Positions 1 through 8,265 of a DNA stretch of 64,000 nt are shown here, piece after piece. The first letter of the stretch is position 1. Every line of letters starts with the position of its first letter. The notes under the pieces are model-generated. The model was given only the letters and a program-made list of their open reading frames with translations. It had not been told where the DNA came from and made no database searches. Source of the stretch: DATKJY01 sp964540105 (lineage in GTDB: Bacteria > Zixibacteria > MSB-5A5 > GN15 > FEB-12); contig CAZILL010000002.1 of NCBI GenBank assembly GCA_964540105.1, forward strand, positions 930,001-994,000. Reading direction: 5' to 3'. The position numbers and the translations under genes were made by a program.

Positions 1-473
1 CATCGGGATTGCGCGAATCCGAGAAACTCCACGAGCCGATTTTCACCCCGTCATCAAAAAACGACAACGGCCACGATGAAAACATCAGCTTCGAGACGCT
101 CGTCGCACAGGTCGGCACGCAAACCGCTGAGCTTTGCCGTCAGAGATCGCTCGCGATCTACAAGAAGGCGGCCGATTACGCCCTCACGCGCGGTATCATC
201 ATCGCCGACACAAAGCTCGAATTCGGCTTCAAAGATGGCCGCTTTCTGCTCATAGACGAAGTCCTCTCACCGGATTCCAGCCGCTTCTGGCCGGTCGACA
301 CCTATCGTATCGGTGGCAGCCAACCTTCATTCGACAAACAGCCGATACGCGACTATCTCGAGAGCATCAAATGGAACAAGAAACCGCCCGCGCCAACACT
401 TCCGGACGACGTCGTCAAAGCGTCGGCCGCGCGGTACCGAGAAGCCCAGCGACTACTCACGGGGACAGTATAA
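1..473 (+). CDS. purC: SAICAR synthetase, C-terminal part (cut by window edge)
   Basis: Phosphoribosylaminoimidazole-succinocarboxamide synthase joins aspartate to CAIR in purine synthesis. Only about the last 156 residues are present. The frame is open from the first bases of the window, so the start lies outside. Family features visible are GHDENISFE near the beginning, then ADTKLEFGF and a conserved block DEVLSPDSSRFWP that shapes the active site, then a C-terminal helix. The purH start follows two bases after the stop, so the two purine genes very likely share an operon. The identification is firm; only the missing N-terminal half, including the ATP-binding region, is unknown. Confidence 0.93.
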   Translation, partial: SGLRESEKLHEPIFTPSSKNDNGHDENISFETLVAQVGTQTAELCRQRSLAIYKKAADYALTRGIIIADTKLEFGFKDGRFLLIDEVLSPDSSRFWPVDTYRIGGSQPSFDKQPIRDYLESIKWNKKPPAPTLPDDVVKASAARYREAQRLLTGTV

Positions 474-475
474 CC

Positions 476-2047
476 ATGACCGAGCAAGTAATCATAAAGC
501 GCGCCCTCATCTCTGTTTCCGACAAAGAGGGACTCATTCCCTTCTGCCGCGAGCTGAGCGGTCTGGGTATTGAGATCATTTCTACCGGCGGCACGATGCG
601 AACCCTCCGCGACGCCGGTATTCAGGTTGTCTCCGTGTCGACCTTCACCGGTTCACCGGAGATTCTCGATGGCCGCGTCAAGACCCTTCACCCGAAGATT
701 CATGCCGGAATTCTCTATCGCCGCGATTACCCTGGCGACGTCGAGCAGATGACCCAATCCGACTATCGCGGCATTGATCTTGTCGTCGTCAATCTCTATC
801 CCTTCCGTGAGACCGTTGCCAAAGCCGGCGCTACTCACGAGGAGATTGTCGAGAACATTGATATTGGCGGTCCCTCGATGATTCGCGCCGCCTCCAAGAA
901 CTACGAGAGCGTTACGATCCTGGTCGATCCCTCAGATTACGCCCCGCTCATCGACCTACTGAAAACCAACAAAGGTTCAACCGCCCTCGCTTTCCGACTC
1001 TCCTGCGCTGCTCGTGCGTTTGCCCTGACATCCGCGTACGACACCGCCATCGCGGGCTACTTCTCCCGAGTCACCGGTGCGGAGATTAATCAATTCCCGC
1101 CGAATCTTCAGCTTGACTATACCCGACAGGCCGAACTTCGATACGGCGAAAACCCCCACCAGAAGGCCGCGCTCTATGCCAGTCCGGATTATCAGTCACC
1201 TACTTTGGTCCGCGCAGAGATTCTGTCGGGAAAGGAACTTTCGTACAACAATTACGGTGATCTTGACTCCTGTCTGGACATGCTTCTTGACTTCGATGAG
1301 CCATTCGCCTGTGTGGTCAAACATGCCAACCCGTGCGGGGCGGCCACGGGCATGAGCATTGCCGAAGCCTACCGCGCCGCCTACGAGAGCGATCCGCTCT
1401 CCGCGTACGGCTCGATCATCGGGCTCAATAGAGAAGTCGATATCGACTGTGCCCACATCTTGCACGATACCCCGTTTGTTGAATGCATTCTTGCCCCGCG
1501 GTACACGGCCGAGGCGCTCAGTCTCTTGCGTACGAAGAAAACGCGTCGTCTCCTGTCGCTTCCGGAAATGCTGGGGGGGCGTCGCCACGGACAGGTGATC
1601 CATCGTCCGATTCTCGGGGGTCTGCTTGTGCAAACAGCCGACGAAGCCGAAACCAACGAGTCTTCCCTTCGTATTGTTACCCGGCGGGCTCCGACCGCAG
1701 AAGAAATCTCCTCGCTTCTTTTCGCCTGGAAGATCGTCAAGCACACCAAGTCCAATGCCATCGTGCTTGCCAGGAAATTCGCCACGGTTGGTATCGGCAT
1801 GGGTCAGACCTCGCGTGTCGATTCCAGCTATATTGCGATTAAGAGGGCCGGGGAGAAAGCCAAAGGGGCCGTCCTCGCTTCCGACGCTTTCTTTCCTATG
1901 GCCGACGGACTTGAGATCGCCGCTCAAGCCGGTGTGACTGCGGTCATCCAGCCCGGCGGATCGAAAGGGGACCCGGAAGTCATTGCCGCCGCTGACAAAG
2001 CCCAGATCGCCATGGTTTTCACCGATATCCGCCACTTCAGGCATTAG
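476..2047 (+). CDS. purH: Bifunctional AICAR transformylase/IMP cyclohydrolase
   Basis: This 523-residue enzyme carries out the last two steps of IMP synthesis in the cytoplasm: formyl transfer to AICAR, then ring closure. The N-terminal MGS-like cyclohydrolase domain shows ALISVSDKEG, ISTGGT and the HPKIHAGIL block. The transformylase domain begins near LRYGENPHQ and includes VVKHANPCGAA and SDAFFPMADG, all conserved. Length is normal for the family. The frame is open further upstream to position 134, but that extension overlaps purC and looks unlike PurH, so the ATG at 476, two bases after purC, is chosen. A G7 run near 1570 is a pair of glycine codons. Confidence 0.96.
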   Translation: MTEQVIIKRALISVSDKEGLIPFCRELSGLGIEIISTGGTMRTLRDAGIQVVSVSTFTGSPEILDGRVKTLHPKIHAGILYRRDYPGDVEQMTQSDYRGIDLVVVNLYPFRETVAKAGATHEEIVENIDIGGPSMIRAASKNYESVTILVDPSDYAPLIDLLKTNKGSTALAFRLSCAARAFALTSAYDTAIAGYFSRVTGAEINQFPPNLQLDYTRQAELRYGENPHQKAALYASPDYQSPTLVRAEILSGKELSYNNYGDLDSCLDMLLDFDEPFACVVKHANPCGAATGMSIAEAYRAAYESDPLSAYGSIIGLNREVDIDCAHILHDTPFVECILAPRYTAEALSLLRTKKTRRLLSLPEMLGGRRHGQVIHRPILGGLLVQTADEAETNESSLRIVTRRAPTAEEISSLLFAWKIVKHTKSNAIVLARKFATVGIGMGQTSRVDSSYIAIKRAGEKAKGAVLASDAFFPMADGLEIAAQAGVTAVIQPGGSKGDPEVIAAADKAQIAMVFTDIRHFRH

Positions 2048-2193
2048 CGCCGGGCCAAGATGACGCAATCTAACAGTGGCGTCGGCCGGGTCCATTAACT
2101 ATACTGTAATGTGCTGTGGATTGTATCGGCTTCTGATCTGACCTGTTCCACGCATATGCTTGGCTGCTCAACTTGCTGACGGAAGAAGAAAGC

Positions 2194-3282
2194 ATGAACG
2201 TGATCAAATACATGCAGATTCCATTCAAATCTCGATTGCTGTTTCGCTTCGCGGCACTGATCGTGCCTGTCATCTTGATCCTCACAGCCGCAGTGTATCC
2301 CTTTCCGCGATTGTCTGTAGAACACGGAGAGGCCTGCACGAATTGTCACATCAACCCCAACGGGGGCGGAGCGCGTACCGAATACGCCAACTTTTCGGTT
2401 GGGTTCAATGAACTCTGCCTTCCACAGACAAAGAAGCTTGTCGCCTCACACTATAAGAAGCCACGCATAGGGGAGAGTCTGGTTATTGGCTTCGACACTC
2501 GCCATCTGTTACTGGATAACGGCTCTGTCTTTCGCATGCAGACCGACGCCTTCGTTACCGTACAGCCACTAAAGAGTCTATTCTATCACCTGCGTTTTGG
2601 CGCGACGTCAGGTATCACGGAGAACTATGCCCTGCTCTATTTCCATGACCAGAGATATTACGTCAAGGCCGGACACTTCTACCCGGCGTTCGGCTTACGC
2701 AACGAAGATCATACTGCTTTCAACCGTACGGCGACCGGAAACACCCCGTCCTTGTATCTCGATGGCGTTTCGCTTGGCGCTGAAGTCTCTGGCTTCAATA
2801 TCGCCGCTGAGCTGTTCGACCAGTTGGGCCAGGGTATCTACGGTTTGCACATATATAGAGCGGGCGCACTTGGCCAGATTGGCTACATGGCTGGTGCTTC
2901 GCTGAGATATTCAGAAAGAGTGGATGGCTCCTATCTCTCGTTGCCCCATGCCAAGGCTCTTTTTGGGGGGCTTTCGTACAACAGATTCACCGCCACCGGC
3001 GAATTCGATCTCGTCGAAAGCGATAACCGTCGGGTCGCCGCCTACGCCAATCTTACTACTCGGCTTGAGTACGGCTGTTATCTGGTCGCCGAGTACAACT
3101 TCCATAACCTCGATCGACGTCTCTCCGGTAACACCGGCGAGTTTGCGCGCTTCTCGCTTGAACTCTATCCGCTCCCGTTTGTCCAGGTTCGACCTTCGTA
3201 CACTGTCTATTCTGAGCCGACAGACAACACAGTCAATGGCAAGAAAAATCAGTTCTTTCTGCAGGTACATTTTGGCTATTGA
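2194..3282 (+). CDS. Outer-membrane beta-barrel with N-terminal c-haem motif
   Basis: The 362-residue product has an N-terminal hydrophobic export segment (about residues 14-36). A single c-type haem site follows at C48-T-N-C51-H52, within ACTNCHINPNGGGARTEY. After about residue 90 the sequence alternates polar and aromatic residues in short strands (e.g. YYVKAGHFYPAFGL) and ends in FFLQVHFGY, a terminal aromatic typical of outer-membrane barrels. The arrangement resembles fused cytochrome-porins such as Cyc2, where one chain carries haem and barrel. I infer possible electron transfer across the outer membrane; a plain porin with a vestigial haem site is the alternative. A TTG at 2173 would add seven residues; the ATG preceded by GGAAG is preferred. 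Confidence 0.65.
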   Translation: MNVIKYMQIPFKSRLLFRFAALIVPVILILTAAVYPFPRLSVEHGEACTNCHINPNGGGARTEYANFSVGFNELCLPQTKKLVASHYKKPRIGESLVIGFDTRHLLLDNGSVFRMQTDAFVTVQPLKSLFYHLRFGATSGITENYALLYFHDQRYYVKAGHFYPAFGLRNEDHTAFNRTATGNTPSLYLDGVSLGAEVSGFNIAAELFDQLGQGIYGLHIYRAGALGQIGYMAGASLRYSERVDGSYLSLPHAKALFGGLSYNRFTATGEFDLVESDNRRVAAYANLTTRLEYGCYLVAEYNFHNLDRRLSGNTGEFARFSLELYPLPFVQVRPSYTVYSEPTDNTVNGKKNQFFLQVHFGY

Positions 3283-3328
3283 TGCCGTAACGCTCTGCGG
3301 AATCGCGATATCATAGAGAGGTGAAATC

Positions 3329-5020
3329 ATGAAACGCACAATGCCCTTGCTCTTAGCCATAGCGGCTTCGTTCTTGTCGCTCTTCCTGGGTTGCTCAACC
3401 TCGCCGAATTCGGGCAACAGTATTACCACTGACCCGACCCTTGACATTAAACTCCCGATGCAGGTGCTCAAGGGGCAGGCGGCCTCATTTGAAGTGGGCC
3501 TGTCGACGACAAACTCCGTTGATGTTACCTTCCACTATGAGACAGCCGACGGGACGGCCAAGGCTGACACGCACTACGTTCGTACCGCCGGCAACGCGAC
3601 TATACCGCGCGGAAGTTCCAAAGTGACAATTACCGTCCCAACCATCGCCTCCGCTATCAATGCACATGGTAAGTCCTTCCAGCTCGTCATAAGCTCCCCC
3701 AAGAACGCCAAGCTCGGCTTCGCCACAAGGGGTTGTCTCATCTATGAGAATGTTGAATTGATCGCCCGCGACACGATCGCTGTTAATGGTGACACAGCTT
3801 CCATCGTCATTGAGCTGAACATCATTCACAGAGATTCCGATGTCGTGTTCAACTATGCGACTGTCGACAGCAGCGCCGTCGCGGGAACCGATTATGATGC
3901 GGTCAGCGGCGTAGATACTATTGCCAAGGGCAGCCTCAGAGCCACTATTCGAATCCCCACCAGGGAGACGCTACAGGCCGGCAAGGCTTTTAAGCTGGTT
4001 ATCAGCGCGGCCGATGGGGCAGCCATCGTCCGAAGTTCTGCCTCATGCCGGCTGACCGAGATTCCGACTATCACCGTGACCGATGCTTCGGCGGTACCAG
4101 CCGGGGATACCGCCCAGTTTACGATTTCACTTAACAAGCATCGCGCGACGGCGATAGTCTTTCACTACACCACCGCGGATAGCATCGCCCATTCAGGCGT
4201 TGACTATGAGGCAACGGCAGGCGTCGACACGATCCCGCCTGGAAGTACCGGGACTGTGATCTACGTGCCGACCAGGCTCGACGCGCAACCGGGAACGAAC
4301 TCCGTGTTCAATCTCGTCATTTCCGGGGTTGAGCGAGCCAGTGTTGTGCGTCCATCCGGTCTCTGTCGTATTGCTCCCCTGCCGAACCTTTCCGTCGCGG
4401 ACACCGCTATTGTCCAGGGAGCATATGCGCTGTTCGTTGTCTCTCTGGACGAGCCACCGCTTGCAGCAGTTACTTTCCGCTACACGACCGCTGACAGCAG
4501 TGCCCTGTCCGACATCGACTACTTTCCCGCTGACAACGACGCCCAAATCGCCGCTGGTGCGCTCAGTGTTGTCCTGCCGATCCTGACCAAGGTCGACGCT
4601 CCCTATGCCGCCAACAAAGTCTTCAAGCTTTTGATCAGCGCCCCGACTCACGCCAGGATTAATCGCGCTGCCGCGGTCTGCCGTATTGATCAGGCTGGAG
4701 CTACCGCCTCGTTCCTGAACGATGTTCGACCCATTCTGCTGACCGCGAATTGTGCTCGAAATGGATGTCATGGTGGCGGTTCAAGTAGCGGCGGGCTTAA
4801 TCTCGGCTCTTTGACATATAATGGCGTTCGATTCGCGAACGGTACCAATAGTTCGTTCGTCGTCCCCAACAGCGCCGAAACCAGCCGCCTCTACCGGATA
4901 CTCACTGAACGCCGTATATCTCCTAACAGCATTCGTATGCCCAAGGACGAACCCGCTCTGTCAGCGTCCGACCAGCAGAAGATCCGCAATTGGATCGATC
5001 AGGGGGCGAAGGACAATTGA
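3329..5020 (+). CDS. Lipoprotein with four Calx-beta repeats and a C-terminal haem-like domain
   Basis: A lipoprotein signal with lipobox LFLGC opens this 563-residue protein. Four repeats of about 105 residues follow, each with a core like VTFHYETADGTA...DYxxxxGxxTIPxGS, the Calx-beta pattern of calcium-binding surface proteins. From about residue 456 a different domain begins: FLNDVRPILLTANC, then CARNGCH and a closing IRNWIDQGA. That layout matches planctomycete-type cytochrome c (PSC1-like) domains, but the haem motif is CX4CH rather than CXXCH. It lies between a c-haem barrel gene and a YceI gene. Function is unproven; a surface redox or adhesion role is inferred. Confidence 0.7.
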   Translation: MKRTMPLLLAIAASFLSLFLGCSTSPNSGNSITTDPTLDIKLPMQVLKGQAASFEVGLSTTNSVDVTFHYETADGTAKADTHYVRTAGNATIPRGSSKVTITVPTIASAINAHGKSFQLVISSPKNAKLGFATRGCLIYENVELIARDTIAVNGDTASIVIELNIIHRDSDVVFNYATVDSSAVAGTDYDAVSGVDTIAKGSLRATIRIPTRETLQAGKAFKLVISAADGAAIVRSSASCRLTEIPTITVTDASAVPAGDTAQFTISLNKHRATAIVFHYTTADSIAHSGVDYEATAGVDTIPPGSTGTVIYVPTRLDAQPGTNSVFNLVISGVERASVVRPSGLCRIAPLPNLSVADTAIVQGAYALFVVSLDEPPLAAVTFRYTTADSSALSDIDYFPADNDAQIAAGALSVVLPILTKVDAPYAANKVFKLLISAPTHARINRAAAVCRIDQAGATASFLNDVRPILLTANCARNGCHGGGSSSGGLNLGSLTYNGVRFANGTNSSFVVPNSAETSRLYRILTERRISPNSIRMPKDEPALSASDQQKIRNWIDQGAKDN

Positions 5021-5667
5021 TCTCCGTTCGAGTCCGCCGCTTCGTGTGTAGCATCTTCGTGTTGTGCTCTGTGTCGACCGGTGCGGCAGCGAGCTTCGAA
5101 GTTAAGGGGAACGTATCATCTGACACGGTCTCCTTCCGCTCCACGGCTAAACTTGAATTTATCGAGGGGAAGACCTGCGCGATCGACGGCTCTTTCAGTT
5201 TTGACCCTTCCAATGCCGGGACACCCGATTCAGGGATACTCCGTGTCGACTTGCGTGCACTGAAAACAGGAATAGAGATGCGTGATGAGCACATGCGTGA
5301 GCGTCATCTGCACACTGAAACCTATCCGTACGCTTATTTCAGGCTCTCGGGAGTCTCCGAGCTTCCTTCGATCATCAAGCCCGACACTACCTATACTGCC
5401 CGAGCGTCAGGGGAGTTCTACATCCATGGCCACAAGCGAGCGGTTACGCCGTCACTTGAAATCAGTTTGCATAACATTGAGCACGATCTTCAACGTCTGG
5501 TCGTGCGTGCAAGATTTTCCCTCAACCTCGACAGCTTCAAGATTGAGCGACCAAAAGCCCTCTTTCTCAAACTCGCCGAGACCATCGATGTCGAAGTTAT
5601 TTTTGCGAGTGTCAACGAGTTAACTCGCCCGAGATTCGAACTCCCAGATTGGCCCTCCCTTCCGTAG
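5017..5667 (+). CDS. YceI-family periplasmic protein
   Basis: YceI proteins are periplasmic lipocalin-like barrels that bind isoprenoids or other lipids. The 216-residue product starts with a signal peptide (about 22 residues ending GAAA). The fold signature follows, with FRSTAKLEFIEGKTCAIDGSF, the conserved MRDEHMRERHL helix and the GEFYIHGHKRAV strand pair. I chose the TTG at 5017 because it gives a 4-base TTGA overlap with the upstream stop and has a G-rich Shine-Dalgarno stretch (AGGGGGCGAAGGA); the frame is open further back without a signal peptide. Coupled translation with the Calx-beta/haem lipoprotein suggests they act together. Confidence 0.8.
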   Translation: MISVRVRRFVCSIFVLCSVSTGAAASFEVKGNVSSDTVSFRSTAKLEFIEGKTCAIDGSFSFDPSNAGTPDSGILRVDLRALKTGIEMRDEHMRERHLHTETYPYAYFRLSGVSELPSIIKPDTTYTARASGEFYIHGHKRAVTPSLEISLHNIEHDLQRLVVRARFSLNLDSFKIERPKALFLKLAETIDVEVIFASVNELTRPRFELPDWPSLP

Positions 5668-5752
5668 TTTTCTGCGCTTCCCCCGATTCAAGCTTGACCG
5701 TCCCAACTGCTCGTCTTATCTTATCTGCTGGAGAACACGAGAAGGGTTATCT

Positions 5753-6226
5753 ATGGGCAACCGCATACTTGAAATAGTCGTTTATCTGATGGATCACATG
5801 CGGGAAAACCACGGGCGTTTGCCGGGCGTCGATGATCTTTCTCCTGACTTGCGCAATCTTGGCTATTCCGACAGCGAAATTTCCTCGGCCTATTCGTGGG
5901 TCATGGATCGCTACGAAAGCTCCCACGAGACCTACTACTCCAGCTTCCCCAAACAGCATTCCTCAAATCGTATTCTTACCGGTTTCGAACGAAGTCTCTT
6001 TTCGACCGAGGCATATGGGTTTCTCGTCCGGCTCATGAATCTCGATCTGATTGACGACGAGCAGCTCGAATCTGTCATCGAAAGGGGCGGCGTATTCGGT
6101 CCCCGCCTGGTGACGGTGGATCAGGTCAAAGTGATTGCGTCGGCTGTAGTCTTCGGCGAATTTGGTGAGCTCAACGGGTTTTCACTGTTCGACTCACAAA
6201 TCGACCCGTCCTTGAAGATTAACTGA
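5753..6226 (+). CDS. smg: Smg/DUF494 family protein
   Basis: This 157-residue soluble protein matches the Smg (DUF494) family of unknown biochemical role. Recognisable parts are the opening RILEIVVYLMDHM, the LxxxLxxLGYSDSEISSAYSWV helix-turn-helix-like block, and the C-terminal segment on the dependence of the last helices (VKVIASAVVFGEF). In many proteobacteria smg sits by dprA and topA; here it directly precedes coaBC with a two-base gap, so co-transcription is likely. The start ATG has GAAGGG about eight bases upstream. The family call is good; nothing in the sequence tells its function. Confidence 0.8.
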   Translation: MGNRILEIVVYLMDHMRENHGRLPGVDDLSPDLRNLGYSDSEISSAYSWVMDRYESSHETYYSSFPKQHSSNRILTGFERSLFSTEAYGFLVRLMNLDLIDDEQLESVIERGGVFGPRLVTVDQVKVIASAVVFGEFGELNGFSLFDSQIDPSLKIN

Positions 6227-6228
6227 GT

Positions 6229-7467
6229 ATGTCACATCACGAGCGCAAAATCGTAGTCGGTCTGACCGGCGGCATCGCCTGCTATAAGATTCCGAGCTTG
6301 GTTCGACTCCTGCGCAAGAGCGAGATCGAGGTTCAGGTCATAATGACCGACGCCGCAACTAAGTTCATCACCCCGCTCACTCTTGAAACCGTCTCGAACA
6401 ATCCTGTCCTGACTGAACTGTTTCCGTCCCGTCAATATGTTGCCACTCGCCATATCGATATCGCCGAGTGGCCGGATCTCTTTGTTGTCGCACCCGCGAC
6501 CGCCAATTTCCTGGGCAAGATCGCCAACGGCATTTCCGATGATCTGCTGACGACTACCATCTGTGCCACGGCGCGGCCGGTGCTGATTGCCCCAGCGATG
6601 AACCCCCAAATGTGGCGCAATCCGATCTCTCAGCGCAACTACCGCACTCTCATCGAGTTTGGATATCGTTTCGTCGAGCCGACGGAAGGGGAGATGGCCT
6701 GTGATCACTTTGGAGTCGGTCGCATGCCGGAACCGGAACAACTATTCTCCGCCGTCACAGCGCTCCTGGAGTCGGCGGCAAAAAAAAAAGAGCTGACCGG
6801 TAAGCAGATTCTGATCACTGCCGGTCCATGCCGGGAACCACTCGATCCTGTCCGTTTCATTTCAAATCGGTCGTCGGGCAAGATGGGTTACGCCCTCGCT
6901 CAGGCTGCGCTTGATCTGGGGGCAGATACGACACTGATCTCGGGACCCACGTCATTGCGGCCGCCAACCGGCGTAAAGTTCATCTCAGTCGAGACTACCC
7001 AGCAGATGTTCGCCGCTGTGAACGAGCACGTACCACACACCGACTGCCTGATTATGTCTGCTGCTCCCGCTGACTTCACGTCCAAAGAGCCGTACTTGCA
7101 CAAGATCAAGCGTGCCGACGGTCCGCTCACTCTCACGCTTCAGCCTGCGATCGACATCCTCAAGGAAGTAGGTCGAACAAAGCGACCGGGGCAACTCTTT
7201 ATCGGATTTGCGCTCGAGACCGACAACGGCGTCGAATATGCCCGAAAGAAGCTCATCGCGAAGAACCTCGACCTGATTGTACTCAACGACCCTAACGAGG
7301 CCGGCGCTGGTTTCGAGTATGACACGAACCGGGTGACCATCCTCACGGCTGACAACCCGCCTGAACAATGGCCGCTTCTTTCAAAGCGGGAACTCTCCTT
7401 CCGACTTCTTGCGCGGATGACGTCGCTGTGGTCGTCGCTGCAACCGGCATCTGGCACGCGATCATGA
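6229..7467 (+). CDS. coaBC: Bifunctional phosphopantothenoylcysteine decarboxylase / phosphopantothenate-cysteine ligase
   Basis: CoaBC makes 4'-phosphopantetheine for coenzyme A in two steps. The N-terminal flavin decarboxylase (CoaC) half shows GLTGGIACYKIP, the PAMNPQMW substrate motif and the GEMACDHFGVGRM loop with its cysteine. The CoaB ligase half starts near residue 190 with ITAGPCREPLDPVR and the SNRSSGKMG signature; the usual GPT is GPC here. The domain junction (codons for AAKKKEL) contains ten consecutive A bases at 6780-6789, treated as a separate finding. Length (412) is normal. The gene overlaps the next start by ATGA. Confidence 0.95.
   Translation: MSHHERKIVVGLTGGIACYKIPSLVRLLRKSEIEVQVIMTDAATKFITPLTLETVSNNPVLTELFPSRQYVATRHIDIAEWPDLFVVAPATANFLGKIANGISDDLLTTTICATARPVLIAPAMNPQMWRNPISQRNYRTLIEFGYRFVEPTEGEMACDHFGVGRMPEPEQLFSAVTALLESAAKKKELTGKQILITAGPCREPLDPVRFISNRSSGKMGYALAQAALDLGADTTLISGPTSLRPPTGVKFISVETTQQMFAAVNEHVPHTDCLIMSAAPADFTSKEPYLHKIKRADGPLTLTLQPAIDILKEVGRTKRPGQLFIGFALETDNGVEYARKKLIAKNLDLIVLNDPNEAGAGFEYDTNRVTILTADNPPEQWPLLSKRELSFRLLARMTSLWSSLQPASGTRS
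6780..6789 (+). other. A10 homopolymer at the CoaC/CoaB junction
   Basis: Ten consecutive A bases encode the end of an alanine and three lysine codons between the two enzymatic domains of coaBC. One extra A leads to a TAA about eight codons on; one fewer leads to a TGA almost at once. Slippage in either direction would therefore release a CoaC-only protein of roughly 190 residues. Whether slippage occurs is not shown by sequence. Confidence 0.6.
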
Positions 7468-8249
7468 CCGACAAACCAACCACACCGCGAGAGCTGTTAA
7501 TTCGCGCCCTCAAGTCCCAGGTTGATATGGGGATGAATGAAGTCGTGATCAGGAAAGCACGCCTCGCGGCGCGGACCTCGCACGATCCGGTTTCAGCTGC
7601 CGAACGTATTCTTCCGGTCGTGGAAGCCTTCGGTTCACAGTTGAGTACAGGTGATCACGAGGTCAGCGTTCTGACGGCTGCTTCCGGCCTCTCTTTCGAT
7701 TCACTCGAATCGCACCACGCTGCGATCTGCGAATGTCAACTTTGCCCCCTCGGCCAGACTCGACACAAGTTTGTCTACGGAGTCGGCAATCCCTCCGCCC
7801 GATTGCTCTTTGTTGGCGAGGCCCCCGGGCAGGAGGAGGACCTACAGGGAGAGCCATTCGTGGGACGCGCCGGTCAGCTGCTCGACCGCATTCTGGCTGC
7901 TATCCAACTCTCTCGAAGAGACATCTACATCGCCAATATCCTGAAGTGCCGACCGCCGGGTAATCGCGACCCCCTACCTGATGAAGTTTCGAAATGCATT
8001 CCTTATCTGCGGGAACAGATCCGCATCATCAAACCGAAGCTCCTCTGCGCGCTCGGAAGAATAGCTGCCCAGAATTTGCTTGCCACCACCACTCCACTGG
8101 GAAAACTGCGTGGCAAGTGGCATGAATTCGAAGGCATCCCGCTGCTTGTGACCTACCATCCCGCCGCTCTTCTTCGGTTCCCTGAATACAAGAAGGAAAC
8201 CTGGGTGGATATGCAAACGCTCAAGGCTCGCTACGACAGCGAGGGATAG
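7464..8249 (+). CDS. Uracil-DNA glycosylase, family 4 type
   Basis: The 261-residue protein removes uracil from DNA. It carries the four cysteines of the [4Fe-4S] cluster in the expected order (CECQLC near the start of the core, CRPPGNR, then a later cysteine at LLCALG), the GEAPGQEEDLQGEPFVGRAG active-site block and the YHPAALLR motif. About 80 extra N-terminal residues precede the core, as in many family 4 enzymes. The frame is open back to 7368, but the ATG at 7464 gives an ATGA overlap with coaBC and is chosen. It lies beside dnaB, radA and an alkA-like gene, making a repair/replication neighbourhood. Confidence 0.9.
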   Translation: MTDKPTTPRELLIRALKSQVDMGMNEVVIRKARLAARTSHDPVSAAERILPVVEAFGSQLSTGDHEVSVLTAASGLSFDSLESHHAAICECQLCPLGQTRHKFVYGVGNPSARLLFVGEAPGQEEDLQGEPFVGRAGQLLDRILAAIQLSRRDIYIANILKCRPPGNRDPLPDEVSKCIPYLREQIRIIKPKLLCALGRIAAQNLLATTTPLGKLRGKWHEFEGIPLLVTYHPAALLRFPEYKKETWVDMQTLKARYDSEG

Positions 8250-8265
8250 ATTCTGGAAACAGCTG

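Noticed and set aside
134..475. N-terminal extension of PurH
   Set aside because: The extra residues overlap purC in another frame and do not resemble PurH.
1196..2095. 299-residue open frame on the minus strand inside purH
   Set aside because: Fully antisense to a clear gene; low-complexity charged sequence with no recognisable motif, as expected from high G+C codon bias.
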